Notes: generated from the letters alone by a model not told the origin. A stretch of 64,000 bases of DNA from CAZXEU01 sp965207385 (GCA_965207385.1 CBDBLZ010000005.1:79594-143593); one strand, 5' to 3'. Shown: positions 37,441-46,926, counted from the stretch's first letter. A program made the numbers and translations.

Positions 37441-38322
37441 ATGCGGGGTCCCCTCTGGCTGAGCCTGGCACTCTGGCTGGGCTGCGGCGGTGCGGCGGCG
37501 CGGGCGCAAGTGCCGGACACCGTCCTGAGCGCTCACGAGAATCTTGCGCAATTCCGGGATGCACGCGCGCTTGCCATTGACACGCGCGGCTTTCTCTACG
37601 TGGCGGATGCCGGACGGGATGTGGTAGACAAGCTGGCTCCGGACGGCGCAATCCTGGCGAGCATCGGCGGCCCGGGATCCGACCATGGCCAGTTTGACGG
37701 CCCTTCGGATGTGGATCCCACCAACGGGCTCGTCGTGGTAGTCGCCGACATGGGCAACGGACGCTTGCAGCGCTTTTCCGGGGCCTCCCTGCACATGGAA
37801 ACGCTGCCCGTCCTGCGCTCGGAAGCATTTCTGGCGGCAGGGGAGCAGGACGGGGGCGAAGGCCAACCCATGGCCGTCGCGACGAGTCCGTCCAGCGAGA
37901 TCTTTGCCCTCGAGCGTTTCGACGGCGTAGTGCTAAAATGGGATGCTTGGCGCAGGCCCGAGAGGATTATCGGCGCCTACGGCAATGCCGGGGCATCGCT
38001 GCGGGAGCCGGTAGCTCTTGCCGTGGATGAAAGCCGGTTGTTTGTGGCCGATGCGGTAAGGGATGCAGTCCTGGTATATGATCATTTTGGAGGCTTCTCC
38101 GGTATGCTGGCAGAGGGGCTCGCACGCCTCACGCGCGCCATGGCAGTGCTGGATGGACACTTGTGGCTCGTGCTTTCAGATGCGGTGGTGGTCCATTCGC
38201 CAGGCGGCGGCACCGTCCGGACGTTGCGTGTGGACATCGACGAGGAGCTGGTTGACGCAAGGCCCTACGGCGGATTCCTATACCTGCTGACGCCATCCAG
38301 ACTGCTGCGGGTGGCTATCTAG
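37441..38322 (+). CDS. Secreted NHL-repeat beta-propeller protein
   Basis: 293 residues with signal peptide (LWLSLALWLGCGGAAARAQ) and successive NHL-like blades: ALAIDTRGFLYVADAGRDVV, then SDVDPTNGLVVVVADMGNGRL, PVALAVDESRLFVADAVRDAV and a closing GGFLYLLTPSRLLRV. Such propellers are protein- or ligand-binding scaffolds, often in the periplasm or on the surface. No catalytic residues can be assigned. It begins 3 nt after purD, so it is probably read through from that transcript although functionally unrelated. It is the last gene before the long ilvB leader. Confidence 0.8.
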   Translation: MRGPLWLSLALWLGCGGAAARAQVPDTVLSAHENLAQFRDARALAIDTRGFLYVADAGRDVVDKLAPDGAILASIGGPGSDHGQFDGPSDVDPTNGLVVVVADMGNGRLQRFSGASLHMETLPVLRSEAFLAAGEQDGGEGQPMAVATSPSSEIFALERFDGVVLKWDAWRRPERIIGAYGNAGASLREPVALAVDESRLFVADAVRDAVLVYDHFGGFSGMLAEGLARLTRAMAVLDGHLWLVLSDAVVVHSPGGGTVRTLRVDIDEELVDARPYGGFLYLLTPSRLLRVAI

Positions 38323-38849
38323 CGCGACTAATCACCCGGACTCATGGTGAACTTACCGTGAAAGGCGCGTGCGGCAGCATTAGTCCCGTGCTGCGCATCG
38401 CGATTGCGCGGGTGCCGAAACCGCTTGATTCTGTGCCTGGCAAGACACCCGCAGAACACCGAGAAGGGCGGAGTCTCGGGCCGTGCGGCGCCAGATGGCA
38501 GTGAATTGATCGCCGGTCAGAATATTTGTTTATTTTATGTGACAGGGTAAGATAAAGCCATGGATGGCAGCCAGGCAGGTCCCAGGGCATGTTGCCCATT
38601 GTCGGAACGGGAGCCTGCGAGAGGTGTCCCGCCCTGAGCCGTGCCTCGCATTTGTATGAGAATGTGCGCGCACGTTCGTTTCAGCTGCCGTTTCTGACGG
38701 AATTCGTGTAACCGCCAACCGGGATTGACGCAACGTCTGCCAAGTCGGGCACCGTAGTCGAACCATTTCGTATATGCACGTTTACGTGCGCATGCCATGC
38801 ATTCGTTGCAGACCACTGCACCTGACGAGTCAGCCAAAGCAATAGAGCC
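38323..38849 (+). other. 527-bp upstream region of the branched-chain amino-acid operon
   Basis: No convincing gene. It contains an AT-rich patch (38521-38545) in otherwise GC-rich DNA, a 5-bp hairpin GCGCA/TGCGC at 38393-38409, a palindrome GTGCGCGCAC near 38666, and a hairpin GCACG-TTTA-CGTGC at 38777-38790. The last falls inside a 23-codon open frame (38774-38845) whose stop is 4 nt before the ilvB ATG. That frame is not rich in Leu, Ile or Val, and no T-box or known attenuator pattern was recognised. The length suggests a regulatory leader. Confidence 0.5.
38506..38538 (+). promoter_or_regulatory. Candidate promoter for the ilv-leu-cimA operon
   Basis: A TTG (38506-38508) is followed 22 nt later by TATTTTAT (38531-38538), one mismatch from the Bacteroidota -7 consensus TAnnTTTG, inside the only AT-rich patch of the leader. 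Assignment rests on consensus resemblance only. Confidence 0.3.
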
Positions 38850-40658
38850 ATGACCACGCTTTATGACACTCATACCAAGGTCCACTCTTTGGACGTGGTC
38901 AGTGACTCGCTTCCGGATCCCGCGGTGGAGGCGGAGGAGCTGCTTCGCCCCATGTCGGGTGCGGAGATCTTCCTGCGCTCTCTGGAGGCAGAGGATGTCA
39001 AGATCGTATTTGGTCATCCCGGCGGGGCGGTCATCAAGATTTACGACGAGATGGCGCGCATCAAGCCCGGATTTGAGCATGTGCTGGTTCGACACGAGCA
39101 AGGTGGGGCACACGCCGCAGAAGGATACGCAAAGGCCACCGGCAAGGTGGGAACCGTTCTTGTTACCAGCGGCCCCGGTGCCACCAACACGGTTACGGGC
39201 ATCGCCGATGCGTACATGGACTCCGTTCCAATTGTTGTATTCACCGGTCAGGTACCAACGGGGCTGATCGGCAACGACGCCTTCCAGGAATGCGATGCCG
39301 TTGGTATAACCCGGTCGATAACCAAGCACAGTTACCTGGTTCGCGACGTCAAGGACCTTTCACGCACGGTCAAGGAAGCTTACCACATTGCCCGTACGGG
39401 CAGGCCAGGACCCGTCCTGGTGGATCTTCCTAAGGATGTTCTGCTGGCCGAGACGACGTTCCGTTACCCTCGTATGGTATCCATGCGCGGATACGCCGTG
39501 TCAACCGAGGGGCGTCCGGAGAAAGTAGAGCGTGCGGCACGGATGATCGCACAGGCAAAGCGCCCCGTTCTCTATGTGGGAGGAGGTGCGATCGGCAGCA
39601 ACGCGGCGGATCTGCTGGCAGGTATTGCGCGGCGTGCAGGAATTCCCGTAACGACGACACTGCACGGCCTCGGAGCGTTTCCCGAAAACGATCCGCTGTC
39701 ACTCGGCATGCTGGGCATGCACGGCACGTGGTGGGCAAACCAGGCCATCCAGCACTGCGACCTGATAATTGCTGTCGGTGCCCGATTTGATGATCGCGTC
39801 ACGGGCAAGCTGGACTCCTGGGCCCCGCATGCCAAGGTCATTCATATAGAAATTGACCAATCCTGCATTTCCAAGAATGTATTTGCCGACTGTGCTGTTC
39901 TGGGCGATGTGAAGGCGGTGCTGGCCGAATTGCAGCACAGCATTGAACCGAAGGACACGGGCGACTGGCTGGCAGAAATCGAGGAATGGCGCCGCGAGTG
40001 CCCTCTGGGCTACGAGCATGACGAGGAGCTCCGCGCACAATTCGTGATAGAAGAGATCCGCAGGCAAACACAAGGCGATGCGGTTGTGGTCACGGACGTC
40101 GGACAGCACCAGATGTGGACGGCCCAGTACTTCCGGTTTCTCCATCCGCGCACGCACATTACCTCCGGCGGACTGGGCACGATGGGCTTTGGCATGCCTG
40201 CCGCCATGGGTGCGGCCTTTGGCATGCGCGAAATGGGCCTGGACAGGCCCGTGGTCTGCATCAGCGGAGACGGAGGATTCGTGATGAATGCGCAGGAAAT
40301 GAGCGTTGCCGCCGCCCACAGGCTCCCGCTCAAGCTCGTCGTGATCAACAATCGCTTCCTTGGCATGGTTCGCCAGTGGCAGGAGCTTTTCCACGAAGAG
40401 CGGTACAGCCACACGGACCTTTCCGATACCAATCCGGACTTTGTCAAGCTGGCCGAGGCAAATCACTGTGTCGGTTTGCGCGCGGATACGCCCGAAGAAG
40501 CCCGTGCCATCATCGATGAAGCGTGGCGGGTGACGGACAGGCCGGCGCTCATGGAATTTAGGGTGGCCAAGGAGGAGATGGTGTTCCCCATGGTGCCCGC
40601 AGGCGCCGCCACCGGTGACATGATCACCAAGCGATTGACTCCCAACTCGTTCGTCTAG
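38850..40658 (+). CDS. ilvB: Acetolactate synthase large subunit
   Basis: Thiamine-diphosphate enzyme joining two pyruvates (valine/leucine branch) or pyruvate with 2-ketobutyrate (isoleucine branch). 602 residues. The activating Glu lies in RHEQGGAHAAEGYA; FAD-side phrases GPGATNTVTGIADAYMDS and ITRSITKHSYLV follow. The ThDP motif is GDGGFVMNAQEM through VVINN, and GMVRQWQELFHEERYS is present as in all AHAS catalytic subunits. The first 35 residues are a variable extension before MSGAEIFLRSLE. It is first in an eight-gene cluster with ilvN 9 nt downstream. Confidence 0.97.
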   Translation: MTTLYDTHTKVHSLDVVSDSLPDPAVEAEELLRPMSGAEIFLRSLEAEDVKIVFGHPGGAVIKIYDEMARIKPGFEHVLVRHEQGGAHAAEGYAKATGKVGTVLVTSGPGATNTVTGIADAYMDSVPIVVFTGQVPTGLIGNDAFQECDAVGITRSITKHSYLVRDVKDLSRTVKEAYHIARTGRPGPVLVDLPKDVLLAETTFRYPRMVSMRGYAVSTEGRPEKVERAARMIAQAKRPVLYVGGGAIGSNAADLLAGIARRAGIPVTTTLHGLGAFPENDPLSLGMLGMHGTWWANQAIQHCDLIIAVGARFDDRVTGKLDSWAPHAKVIHIEIDQSCISKNVFADCAVLGDVKAVLAELQHSIEPKDTGDWLAEIEEWRRECPLGYEHDEELRAQFVIEEIRRQTQGDAVVVTDVGQHQMWTAQYFRFLHPRTHITSGGLGTMGFGMPAAMGAAFGMREMGLDRPVVCISGDGGFVMNAQEMSVAAAHRLPLKLVVINNRFLGMVRQWQELFHEERYSHTDLSDTNPDFVKLAEANHCVGLRADTPEEARAIIDEAWRVTDRPALMEFRVAKEEMVFPMVPAGAATGDMITKRLTPNSFV

Positions 40659-40667
40659 GCGTAAGTT

Positions 40668-41243
40668 ATGGAAGAGACGCTGGTTCTTACCCCGCAGCAG
40701 ATTATTCGCAAGCGCGCTGCGGGAGAGCCCATTGAGCCGCAGGACAGCGAGCTCGTGCGCAGGCACACTATCAAGGTCCTGGTCGAGAATTCAATCGGTG
40801 CCTTCATTCGTGTGGTCAACATGTTTTCCGCCCGCGGATTCAACATTGAGAGCATTGCCGTTGGGGAAACGGAAGACAAGACGATCTCCCGCATGAACAT
40901 CGTGACCACGGGCAATGACCGCATCATTTCCCAGATTCTTCGGCAGCTGAGCAGGCTTGTCGACACGATCGAGGTGGAAAACCTGACCGGGAAGGACTAT
41001 GTGGAGCGCGAATTGTGTTTGATCAAGGTCGGATACAAGCCCGAGACGCGTGCTGAAATCATGGACGTGAGCACGGTCTTCCGCGGCAAGGTCGTGGACA
41101 TTACGCGCAGTGCTTTGACATTCGAGCTTACCGGCCCGACCAGCAAGATTGACGCTTTCATCCACATGATGCGCCCGCACCGGATTCTGGAAGTAGCGCG
41201 CAGCGGCCGCGTGGCGATGAAGCGTGACAGTTCGTACAACTGA
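40668..41243 (+). CDS. ilvN: Acetolactate synthase regulatory subunit
   Basis: 191 residues. An N-terminal ACT domain starts after a 30-residue lead (HTIKVLVENSIGAFIRVVNMFSAR, then GFNIESIAVGETEDK), followed by the C-terminal ALS-SS domain (LIKVGYKPETRAEIMDVSTV and FELTGPTSKIDAFI). It binds the IlvB catalytic subunit and normally confers valine feedback inhibition. Located 9 nt after ilvB; ilvC begins 25 nt after its stop, so the three are one unit. Confidence 0.95.
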   Translation: MEETLVLTPQQIIRKRAAGEPIEPQDSELVRRHTIKVLVENSIGAFIRVVNMFSARGFNIESIAVGETEDKTISRMNIVTTGNDRIISQILRQLSRLVDTIEVENLTGKDYVERELCLIKVGYKPETRAEIMDVSTVFRGKVVDITRSALTFELTGPTSKIDAFIHMMRPHRILEVARSGRVAMKRDSSYN

Positions 41244-41268
41244 ATATTCTCTGAGCGGCAACAATCCC

Positions 41269-42285
41269 ATGAACGTTCATTATAGCGCGGATCCCGCGAT
41301 CATCCGAAACAGGAGGGTGGCCGTGATAGGCTACGGCAGTCAGGGGCACGCACATGCTCTGAACCTTGCAGACAGCGGCGTAGAGGTCGCTGTAGGCCTG
41401 CGCCCTGGCTCTTCGTCCACGGCAAAGGCTCGGGCCAAAGGGCTGATTACCATGGGGATCGGGGAAGCCGCCGACTGGGCAGACGTGATAATGATCCTTA
41501 TCCCGGACCAGGATCAAAGGCGTGTCTACGAGGCGGAGATCGCCGGCTGCATGAGAGCTGGCAAGGCGCTTGGCTTTGGGCACGGATTCAACATCCACTA
41601 CGACCAGATCGCCGCTCCGCCAGGTGTGGACGTATTTATGGTCGCGCCCAAGTCTCCGGGGCACCTTGTGCGACGCACCTTTGAAAGCGGCACCGGCACG
41701 CCGTGCCTGGTGGCGGTGGCCCAGGACGCCTCCGGCGATGCACTTGCGCTGGCCATCAGCTACGCCGATGCCATCGGCGGTACGCGGGCAGGCGTGATCG
41801 AAACCACGTTCAAGGACGAAACCGAGACGGATCTCTTCGGCGAGCAGGCTGTGCTCTGCGGCGGCTCTCAGGGGCTCATCCAGGCCGGCTTCGAAACGCT
41901 GGTCGAGGCCGGATACCCCGAGGAGCTCGCCTACTTCGAGGTCCTGCATGAACTCAAGCTCATCGTCGACCTCTACTACGAAGGAGGGCTGGAGTACATG
42001 AATTACAGCATCAGCGATACGGCCGAGTACGGCAATTACACGCGTGGGCCCCGCGTGATAAATGCCGCGGTAAAGGCCGAGATGCGGCGCATCCTGTCCG
42101 AGATACAGTCCGGGTCCTTTGCCAAGGAGTGGATTGCGGAATGTGAAGCAGGATACGAGAATTTCAATCAGCGGCGCGCGCGAACCCGGCACCATCCGAT
42201 CGAAGCGGTAGGCAAACGGCTTCGCAAGATGATGAGCTGGCTGCGCCGCTCGGAAGCACCCGTCGAGGAGCCGGCGCTGGCTTAG
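41269..42285 (+). CDS. ilvC: Ketol-acid reductoisomerase (class I)
   Basis: Isomerises and reduces acetolactate or acetohydroxybutyrate to the dihydroxy acid with NAD(P)H and magnesium. From ATG 41269 the product is 338 residues, the short class I length. Rossmann motif VIGYGSQGHAHALNL; the following loop (GLRPGSSSTAKA) has Arg and Ser residues typical of NADPH users. GHGFNIHY, VAPKSPGHLVRR and the metal-binding IETTFKDETETDLFGEQ and EVLHELKLIVDLYYEGG are present. The open frame extends to 41224 inside ilvN, but the later ATG fits the family start. The next enzyme, IlvD, is not in this window. Confidence 0.96.
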   Translation: MNVHYSADPAIIRNRRVAVIGYGSQGHAHALNLADSGVEVAVGLRPGSSSTAKARAKGLITMGIGEAADWADVIMILIPDQDQRRVYEAEIAGCMRAGKALGFGHGFNIHYDQIAAPPGVDVFMVAPKSPGHLVRRTFESGTGTPCLVAVAQDASGDALALAISYADAIGGTRAGVIETTFKDETETDLFGEQAVLCGGSQGLIQAGFETLVEAGYPEELAYFEVLHELKLIVDLYYEGGLEYMNYSISDTAEYGNYTRGPRVINAAVKAEMRRILSEIQSGSFAKEWIAECEAGYENFNQRRARTRHHPIEAVGKRLRKMMSWLRRSEAPVEEPALA

Positions 42286-42290
42286 GGCCA

Positions 42291-43376
42291 ATGGCGCGTA
42301 CCCATCGTGTGGTCGTACTCCCCGGAGACGGGATAGGACCGGAGGTCACGGCGCAGTCCGTACGCCTGCTGAAGGCAGTCGGACACGCGTACGGATTCGC
42401 TGCAAGGGTGCAGACGCACCCTGCAGGCGGGCATGCGCTTGATGTGCACGACGACCCCATGCCGGAGCCGACCCGAAAGGCCTGCGTCTCTTCCGATGCC
42501 GTGCTGCTTGGCGCGCTCGGGGGCCCGAAGTGGGACCACGAGACCGGGGACCGTCGCTGTGAATCCGGACTGCTGGCCCTTCGCCGGCTGTTGGGAGTCT
42601 TCGCCAACCTTCGGCCGGTGCTTGTTCCCCGTGCGCTTGCTACTGCCTCGCCCGTGCAGGCTGCCGCAGGGACCGACCTGGTAATCGTTCGCGAGCTTAC
42701 CGGCGGCATCTATTTCGGGGAACCGCGAGGCAGCAAGGAAGAGGAGAGCGGGTGGACTGCCCGCAACACCATGCGCTACAGCGAGCCTGAAATCCGGCGC
42801 ATAGCCCGCGTGGCTTTCCGCCTGGCCGAACAGCGAAGAGGGCGCGTAACGTCCGTAGACAAGGCCAACGTCCTGGAAGTCTCCCAGCTCTGGCGAAACG
42901 TGGTCACAAGCCTTCACCGTGAAGAGTTTTCCCACCTGGCCCTGGACCATCTGTACGTGGACAATGCGGCCATGCAGCTCGTGCTGGATCCGGGACGCTT
43001 AGACGTCGTGCTCACGGCCAACCTGTTCGGAGACATCCTTTCGGACCTTGCCGCCACGCTGCCGGGATCGTTGGGTATGCTGCCCTCCGCCAGTGTCGGG
43101 GGAACGACCGGACTCTTTGAGCCTGTTCACGGCAGTGCTCCGGACATTGCCGGCCAAGGCGTGGCCAATCCTGTCGGAGCCATACTCAGCATGGCCATGA
43201 TGCTGGATCACCTGGGCGAAAGCCTCGCGGCTGCTGCCGTAAGGGATGGCGTGCGACGGGCACTGGAATCAGGTATCCGGACCAGGGATCTCGGAGGAGA
43301 TGCGTCTACGCTGCAGGTGGCTGATTGCATTCTGGAGCATAGCCTAGCCCTGGAAGCCGACGGCGTGATGCCGTAG
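42291..43376 (+). CDS. leuB: 3-isopropylmalate dehydrogenase
   Basis: Oxidises and decarboxylates 3-isopropylmalate in leucine synthesis; in organisms with CimA the same step acts on 3-methylmalate to give 2-ketobutyrate. 361 residues. N-terminal VVLPGDGIGPEVTAQSV, substrate-binding region LLALRRLLGVFANLRP (the LeuB-type helix), VRELTGGIYFGEPRG, KANVLEVSQLWR, and the NAD-binding FEPVHGSAPDIAGQGVANP. These distinguish it from isocitrate dehydrogenase. It begins 5 nt after ilvC. Confidence 0.96.
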   Translation: MARTHRVVVLPGDGIGPEVTAQSVRLLKAVGHAYGFAARVQTHPAGGHALDVHDDPMPEPTRKACVSSDAVLLGALGGPKWDHETGDRRCESGLLALRRLLGVFANLRPVLVPRALATASPVQAAAGTDLVIVRELTGGIYFGEPRGSKEEESGWTARNTMRYSEPEIRRIARVAFRLAEQRRGRVTSVDKANVLEVSQLWRNVVTSLHREEFSHLALDHLYVDNAAMQLVLDPGRLDVVLTANLFGDILSDLAATLPGSLGMLPSASVGGTTGLFEPVHGSAPDIAGQGVANPVGAILSMAMMLDHLGESLAAAAVRDGVRRALESGIRTRDLGGDASTLQVADCILEHSLALEADGVMP

Positions 43377-43407
43377 GTTTGTCCTGCCCATCCAACCCAA
43401 CATTGCC

Positions 43408-45021
43408 ATGCCCCGAAACCGGGTACTGATTTTCGACACGACGCTGCGCGACGGTGAACAGGCACCGGGCGCGGCCATGACGCTGGGGGAGAAGCTTCGC
43501 ATCGCCAAGCAGCTCGCCGCATTGCGCGTGGACATCATCGAGGCCGGGTTCCCGATTTCGTCTCCGACCCAGTTCGAAGCTGTCCAGCGCATTGCCCAGG
43601 AGGTGGAGGGACCCGTCATATGCGCGCTTGCGCGCACCGTGGAAGCGGACATCGAGGCTGCAGGAGAAGCGTTGCGCACCGGCACCAATAAGCGCGTACA
43701 CACATTCGTGGCCACGAGCGACATCCATTTGATGGCCAAGTTCGCGGACACGCGCTACGGTCGCGACCTTCCGGAAAAGCGGGCTACTATCCTGAAAATG
43801 ACAGACCAGGCCGTACGCCAAGCCTGTACCTTCACGCCGAATGTAGAGTTCAGCGCGGAGGATGCAGGGCGCACGGATGTGGGCTATCTCTGTGAAGTGA
43901 TTACAGCGGCGCTTGAAGCAGGCGCCACTACGATCAACATTCCCGACACAACGGGATACTGCCTGCCGCACGAATATGCCGAACTGTTTCGCGTAGTACG
44001 AGAGCGCTGTCACCTGGCAGACGACGTGGTGCTGTCCACGCACTGCCACGATGACCTCGGACTTGCGGTTGCCAATTCACTGGCCGGTGTGCTGGCCGGC
44101 GCACGGCAGGTGGAATGCACGATCAACGGCATCGGTGAGCGGGCCGGCAATGCCTCTCTCGAAGAGATTGTCATGGCACTCAAGGTGCGCAGCCAGCGGT
44201 TCGGAGTCGAAACGGGCGTGAGCACACGCTTGCTTACCGGCACCAGCAAAATGGTCTCCATTGCCACCGGCTTTGCGGTGCCGCCCAACAAGGCCGTCGT
44301 GGGGGGCAATGCTTTCAGCCACGAGGCCGGCATACACCAGCACGGCGTGCTGCAGAGCCGCGAGACGTATGAAATCATGCGCGCCGAGGACGTGGGCCAG
44401 GACGCCGAAGCCATCCGCCTGGGACGGCACTCGGGACGCAGGGGACTGTTCAGCCGCCTGGAAAAGATGGGCATCGTGGTACCCGAAGAGAACCGGGAGG
44501 ACATCTACGACCGGTTCGTGGAGCTGGCCGATCGCAAGAAGGAGATTTTCGACGAGGACCTCGTCCACATGGTAAAGAGGGCCCTCGGCAAGCCGACACG
44601 GACCTTTTACCGGCTGGACCAGATGCACGTGGCCTGCGGCACGGCCCGTGAGCCTCGTGCAGAAGTGCTGGTCCACCATTTCGGCACGGGTACGACCTGC
44701 AAGGAAATAGCCGACGGAGACGGGCCCGTCAATGCCATCTACAAGGCCATCGACCAGGCCACCGGAAGTCACCACGACCTGGTCAGCTACGGCATCCGCA
44801 GCGTGTCCGAGGGCAAGGATGCCATGGGCGAGGTCACCGTGCTGATAGGAGAAAGCGGAGCCTATTTCCGGGGCGTTGCGCGCAGCACCGACGTGCTGAA
44901 GGCCTCGGCAAATGCCTACATAAAGGCGCTGAACCAGCTCGAATCATTCCGCTCGGATCGCAAGAACGTCGAATTCGTGGGGGGCGGCATCATGCAGTCC
45001 TTCGAAGGCGGCATGGACTGA
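43408..45021 (+). CDS. leuA: 2-isopropylmalate synthase
   Basis: Condenses acetyl-CoA with 2-ketoisovalerate, the first committed step to leucine. 537 residues. TIM barrel with FDTTLRDGEQAPGAAM, IEAGFPISSPTQFEAV, the metal-binding HCHDDLGLAVAN and the signature NGIGERAGNASLEEIVMAL. After NAFSHEAGIHQHGVL comes the C-terminal LeuA regulatory domain (HHFGTGTTCKEIADGDGPV), the site of leucine feedback in the family. The standard LeuA length and the phrase order separate it from cimA, its paralogue at the end of the same cluster. Confidence 0.96.
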   Translation: MPRNRVLIFDTTLRDGEQAPGAAMTLGEKLRIAKQLAALRVDIIEAGFPISSPTQFEAVQRIAQEVEGPVICALARTVEADIEAAGEALRTGTNKRVHTFVATSDIHLMAKFADTRYGRDLPEKRATILKMTDQAVRQACTFTPNVEFSAEDAGRTDVGYLCEVITAALEAGATTINIPDTTGYCLPHEYAELFRVVRERCHLADDVVLSTHCHDDLGLAVANSLAGVLAGARQVECTINGIGERAGNASLEEIVMALKVRSQRFGVETGVSTRLLTGTSKMVSIATGFAVPPNKAVVGGNAFSHEAGIHQHGVLQSRETYEIMRAEDVGQDAEAIRLGRHSGRRGLFSRLEKMGIVVPEENREDIYDRFVELADRKKEIFDEDLVHMVKRALGKPTRTFYRLDQMHVACGTAREPRAEVLVHHFGTGTTCKEIADGDGPVNAIYKAIDQATGSHHDLVSYGIRSVSEGKDAMGEVTVLIGESGAYFRGVARSTDVLKASANAYIKALNQLESFRSDRKNVEFVGGGIMQSFEGGMD

Positions 45022-45023
45022 CG

Positions 45024-45030
45024 AAGGAGG
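45024..45030 (+). promoter_or_regulatory. Strong Shine-Dalgarno site of leuC
   Basis: AAGGAGG with a 7-nt spacer to ATG 45038 is one of the best ribosome sites in the window. It indicates that this lineage uses the anti-SD interaction, unlike many Bacteroidota. Confidence 0.8.
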
Positions 45031-45037
45031 TAGCTGC

Positions 45038-46330
45038 ATGACCATTACAGAGAAGATCCTTGCCGCGCATTCCGGTCGCGCGCGCGTCTCTGCCGGCGAG
45101 AGCATCTGGGTGGACGTCGACATACTGATGACGCACGACGTGTGCGGGCCGCCCACCATAGACATTTTCCGGCGGGAGTTTGGACAGGACGCCCGCGTGT
45201 GGGACCGGGACAAGGTGGTGATCCTTCCCGACCACTACATTTTCACCGCAAATCACCACGCCAATCGCAATGTCCGGCTGCTGAGGGAATTTGCACAGGA
45301 CCAGGACCTGCCGCATTTCTACGATGTCGGAACCCCGCGTTACAAGGGGGTCTGCCATATTGCGCTGGCAGAAGAGGGGTTCAACAGGCCGGGATCCCTG
45401 CTGATCGGCACCGACAGCCACACCTGCACCTCGGGTGCCTTCGGCATGTTCTCGACGGGGGTGGGCAACACGGACGCGGCCCTGATCATGGGCACGGGCA
45501 AGATATGGCTCAAGGTCCCCGAGACCATGCGGTTCGTCTTCGAGGGCAGTCTGCCGCCCTATCTGATGGCGAAGGACATGATCCTTGCCGTTATCGGCGA
45601 CATAGGCTGCGACGGTGCCACGTACCGTGCCATGGAATTTGACGGCGAAGCCGTTTACGGACTCAGCATGCAGGAACGCATGACGCTAACCAACATGGCC
45701 ATCGAGGCCGGTGGCAAGAATGGCATCATCGCTCCGGACGACACTACGCTGGACTACGTGCGGAGCCGTACGGATGCCCCCTTTGAGGTAGTCTTTGGCG
45801 ATGCCGATGCCCGCTATCACTCCGTTTACACGTATGACGTATCAGCTATGGAGCCGGTAGTCGCCAAGCCGCACAGGCCGGACAATCGGGCCGGCGTCTC
45901 GGAAGTGGCCGGCACGCGACTGGACCGGGCCTATGTCGGCAGCTGCACCGGTGGCAAGCTGGAAGACTTTGAAGCAGCGGCCCGTATCCTGAAGGGGCAG
46001 GAGGTGGCCATAGACACCTTTATAGTCCCTGCAACCACGGAGATCGGGCGTGCGCTGCACACCACCACGGTCGATGGCACCTCGCTCCACGACATATTCG
46101 AGCAAGCCGGGTGCAAGCTGGGACGGGCCAGCTGCGCGGCCTGCCTCGGTGGACCTCCGGATACATTTGGGCGCAATAATGCGGCCGAGGTGGTTATTTC
46201 GACGACCAACAGGAATTTTCCAGGGCGAATGGGTTCAAAGCAGGCGTCCGTATACCTTGCCTCTCCTCTGACCGTAGCCGCCTCCGCACTCTCGGGCGTC
46301 ATTACCGACCCGAGAACCGTGCTGGCGTAA
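45038..46330 (+). CDS. leuC: 3-isopropylmalate dehydratase large subunit
   Basis: Aconitase-family 4Fe-4S subunit that with LeuD isomerises 2- to 3-isopropylmalate. 430 residues, the shorter LeuC2/homoaconitase-type length rather than the roughly 465-residue proteobacterial type. Substrate residues in PDHYIFTANHHANR and GTDSHTCTSGAFGMF, with cluster cysteines in GSCTGGKLEDF and CKLGRASCAACLGGP. This subgroup can be relaxed in substrate, and with CimA in the same cluster it probably also isomerises citramalate. Coupled with leuD 20 nt downstream. Confidence 0.95.
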   Translation: MTITEKILAAHSGRARVSAGESIWVDVDILMTHDVCGPPTIDIFRREFGQDARVWDRDKVVILPDHYIFTANHHANRNVRLLREFAQDQDLPHFYDVGTPRYKGVCHIALAEEGFNRPGSLLIGTDSHTCTSGAFGMFSTGVGNTDAALIMGTGKIWLKVPETMRFVFEGSLPPYLMAKDMILAVIGDIGCDGATYRAMEFDGEAVYGLSMQERMTLTNMAIEAGGKNGIIAPDDTTLDYVRSRTDAPFEVVFGDADARYHSVYTYDVSAMEPVVAKPHRPDNRAGVSEVAGTRLDRAYVGSCTGGKLEDFEAAARILKGQEVAIDTFIVPATTEIGRALHTTTVDGTSLHDIFEQAGCKLGRASCAACLGGPPDTFGRNNAAEVVISTTNRNFPGRMGSKQASVYLASPLTVAASALSGVITDPRTVLA

Positions 46331-46350
46331 GCCGCAAATCCTCCGACTTC

Positions 46351-46914
46351 ATGGAAACCATCATCCGGGGCGCCGCCTACGTTGTAGGCGATGCCATAGA
46401 TACCGACCAGATCATTCCGGCAGAGCACCTGGTGTACAGCCTGCGAAAACCGGACGAGCGCAGGATGTACGGCAGGTTTGCCATGAGCGGAATACCTGAG
46501 GAGAATCAGGGACTACCCTTTGGGGGGCTGCCGTTCACGGAGCCGGACGCCTATACCTCGAAGTACGGCGTCATCATTGCGGGAAGCAATTTCGGGTGCG
46601 GCTCCAGCCGGGAGCATGCGCCGTTTGCGCTCACGGAAGCGGGTGCCAGCGTGGTAGTAGCCGAGAGCTATGCCCGCATCTTTTACCGCAACGCCGTCGA
46701 CGGGGGGTTCGTGATTCCATTCGAGTCGCGCACCAGGCTCATTGACCGAATACGAACAGGAGACGAAGTAGCAATCGATACAAAGCTGGGAACACTCACA
46801 AATCTTACGACCGGCGAGGAGCACTTGCTCAACCCGCTTGGCGACGTGGCAGACATTTTGCAGGCCGGAAATGTCTTCGAGTATGCCCGTCAGGCTGGAC
46901 TAATGCCTGCCTAG
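46351..46914 (+). CDS. leuD: 3-isopropylmalate dehydratase small subunit
   Basis: Swivelling domain of isopropylmalate isomerase, 187 residues. The hallmark GSNFGCGSSREHAPFAL is exact; GDAIDTDQIIPAEHLV at the N-terminus and FYRNAVDGGFVIPF are also typical. It completes the active site of the LeuC subunit encoded just upstream. cimA begins 12 nt after the stop, which supports use of one isomerase for both the isopropylmalate and citramalate routes. Confidence 0.95.
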   Translation: METIIRGAAYVVGDAIDTDQIIPAEHLVYSLRKPDERRMYGRFAMSGIPEENQGLPFGGLPFTEPDAYTSKYGVIIAGSNFGCGSSREHAPFALTEAGASVVVAESYARIFYRNAVDGGFVIPFESRTRLIDRIRTGDEVAIDTKLGTLTNLTTGEEHLLNPLGDVADILQAGNVFEYARQAGLMPA

Positions 46915-46926
46915 ACCAAAGCTGCA

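Noticed and set aside
36172..37866. Long minus-strand open frame (564 codons) opposite purD and the NHL gene
   Set aside because: It is the antisense shadow of purD in GC-rich DNA: no family similarity, no ribosome site, and purD on the plus strand is unambiguous.
38774..38845. Leader peptide gene for attenuation of ilvB
   Set aside because: The 23-codon frame has only one Ile, two Val and two Leu in no cluster, and no alternative terminator/antiterminator pair was evident; kept only as a finding.
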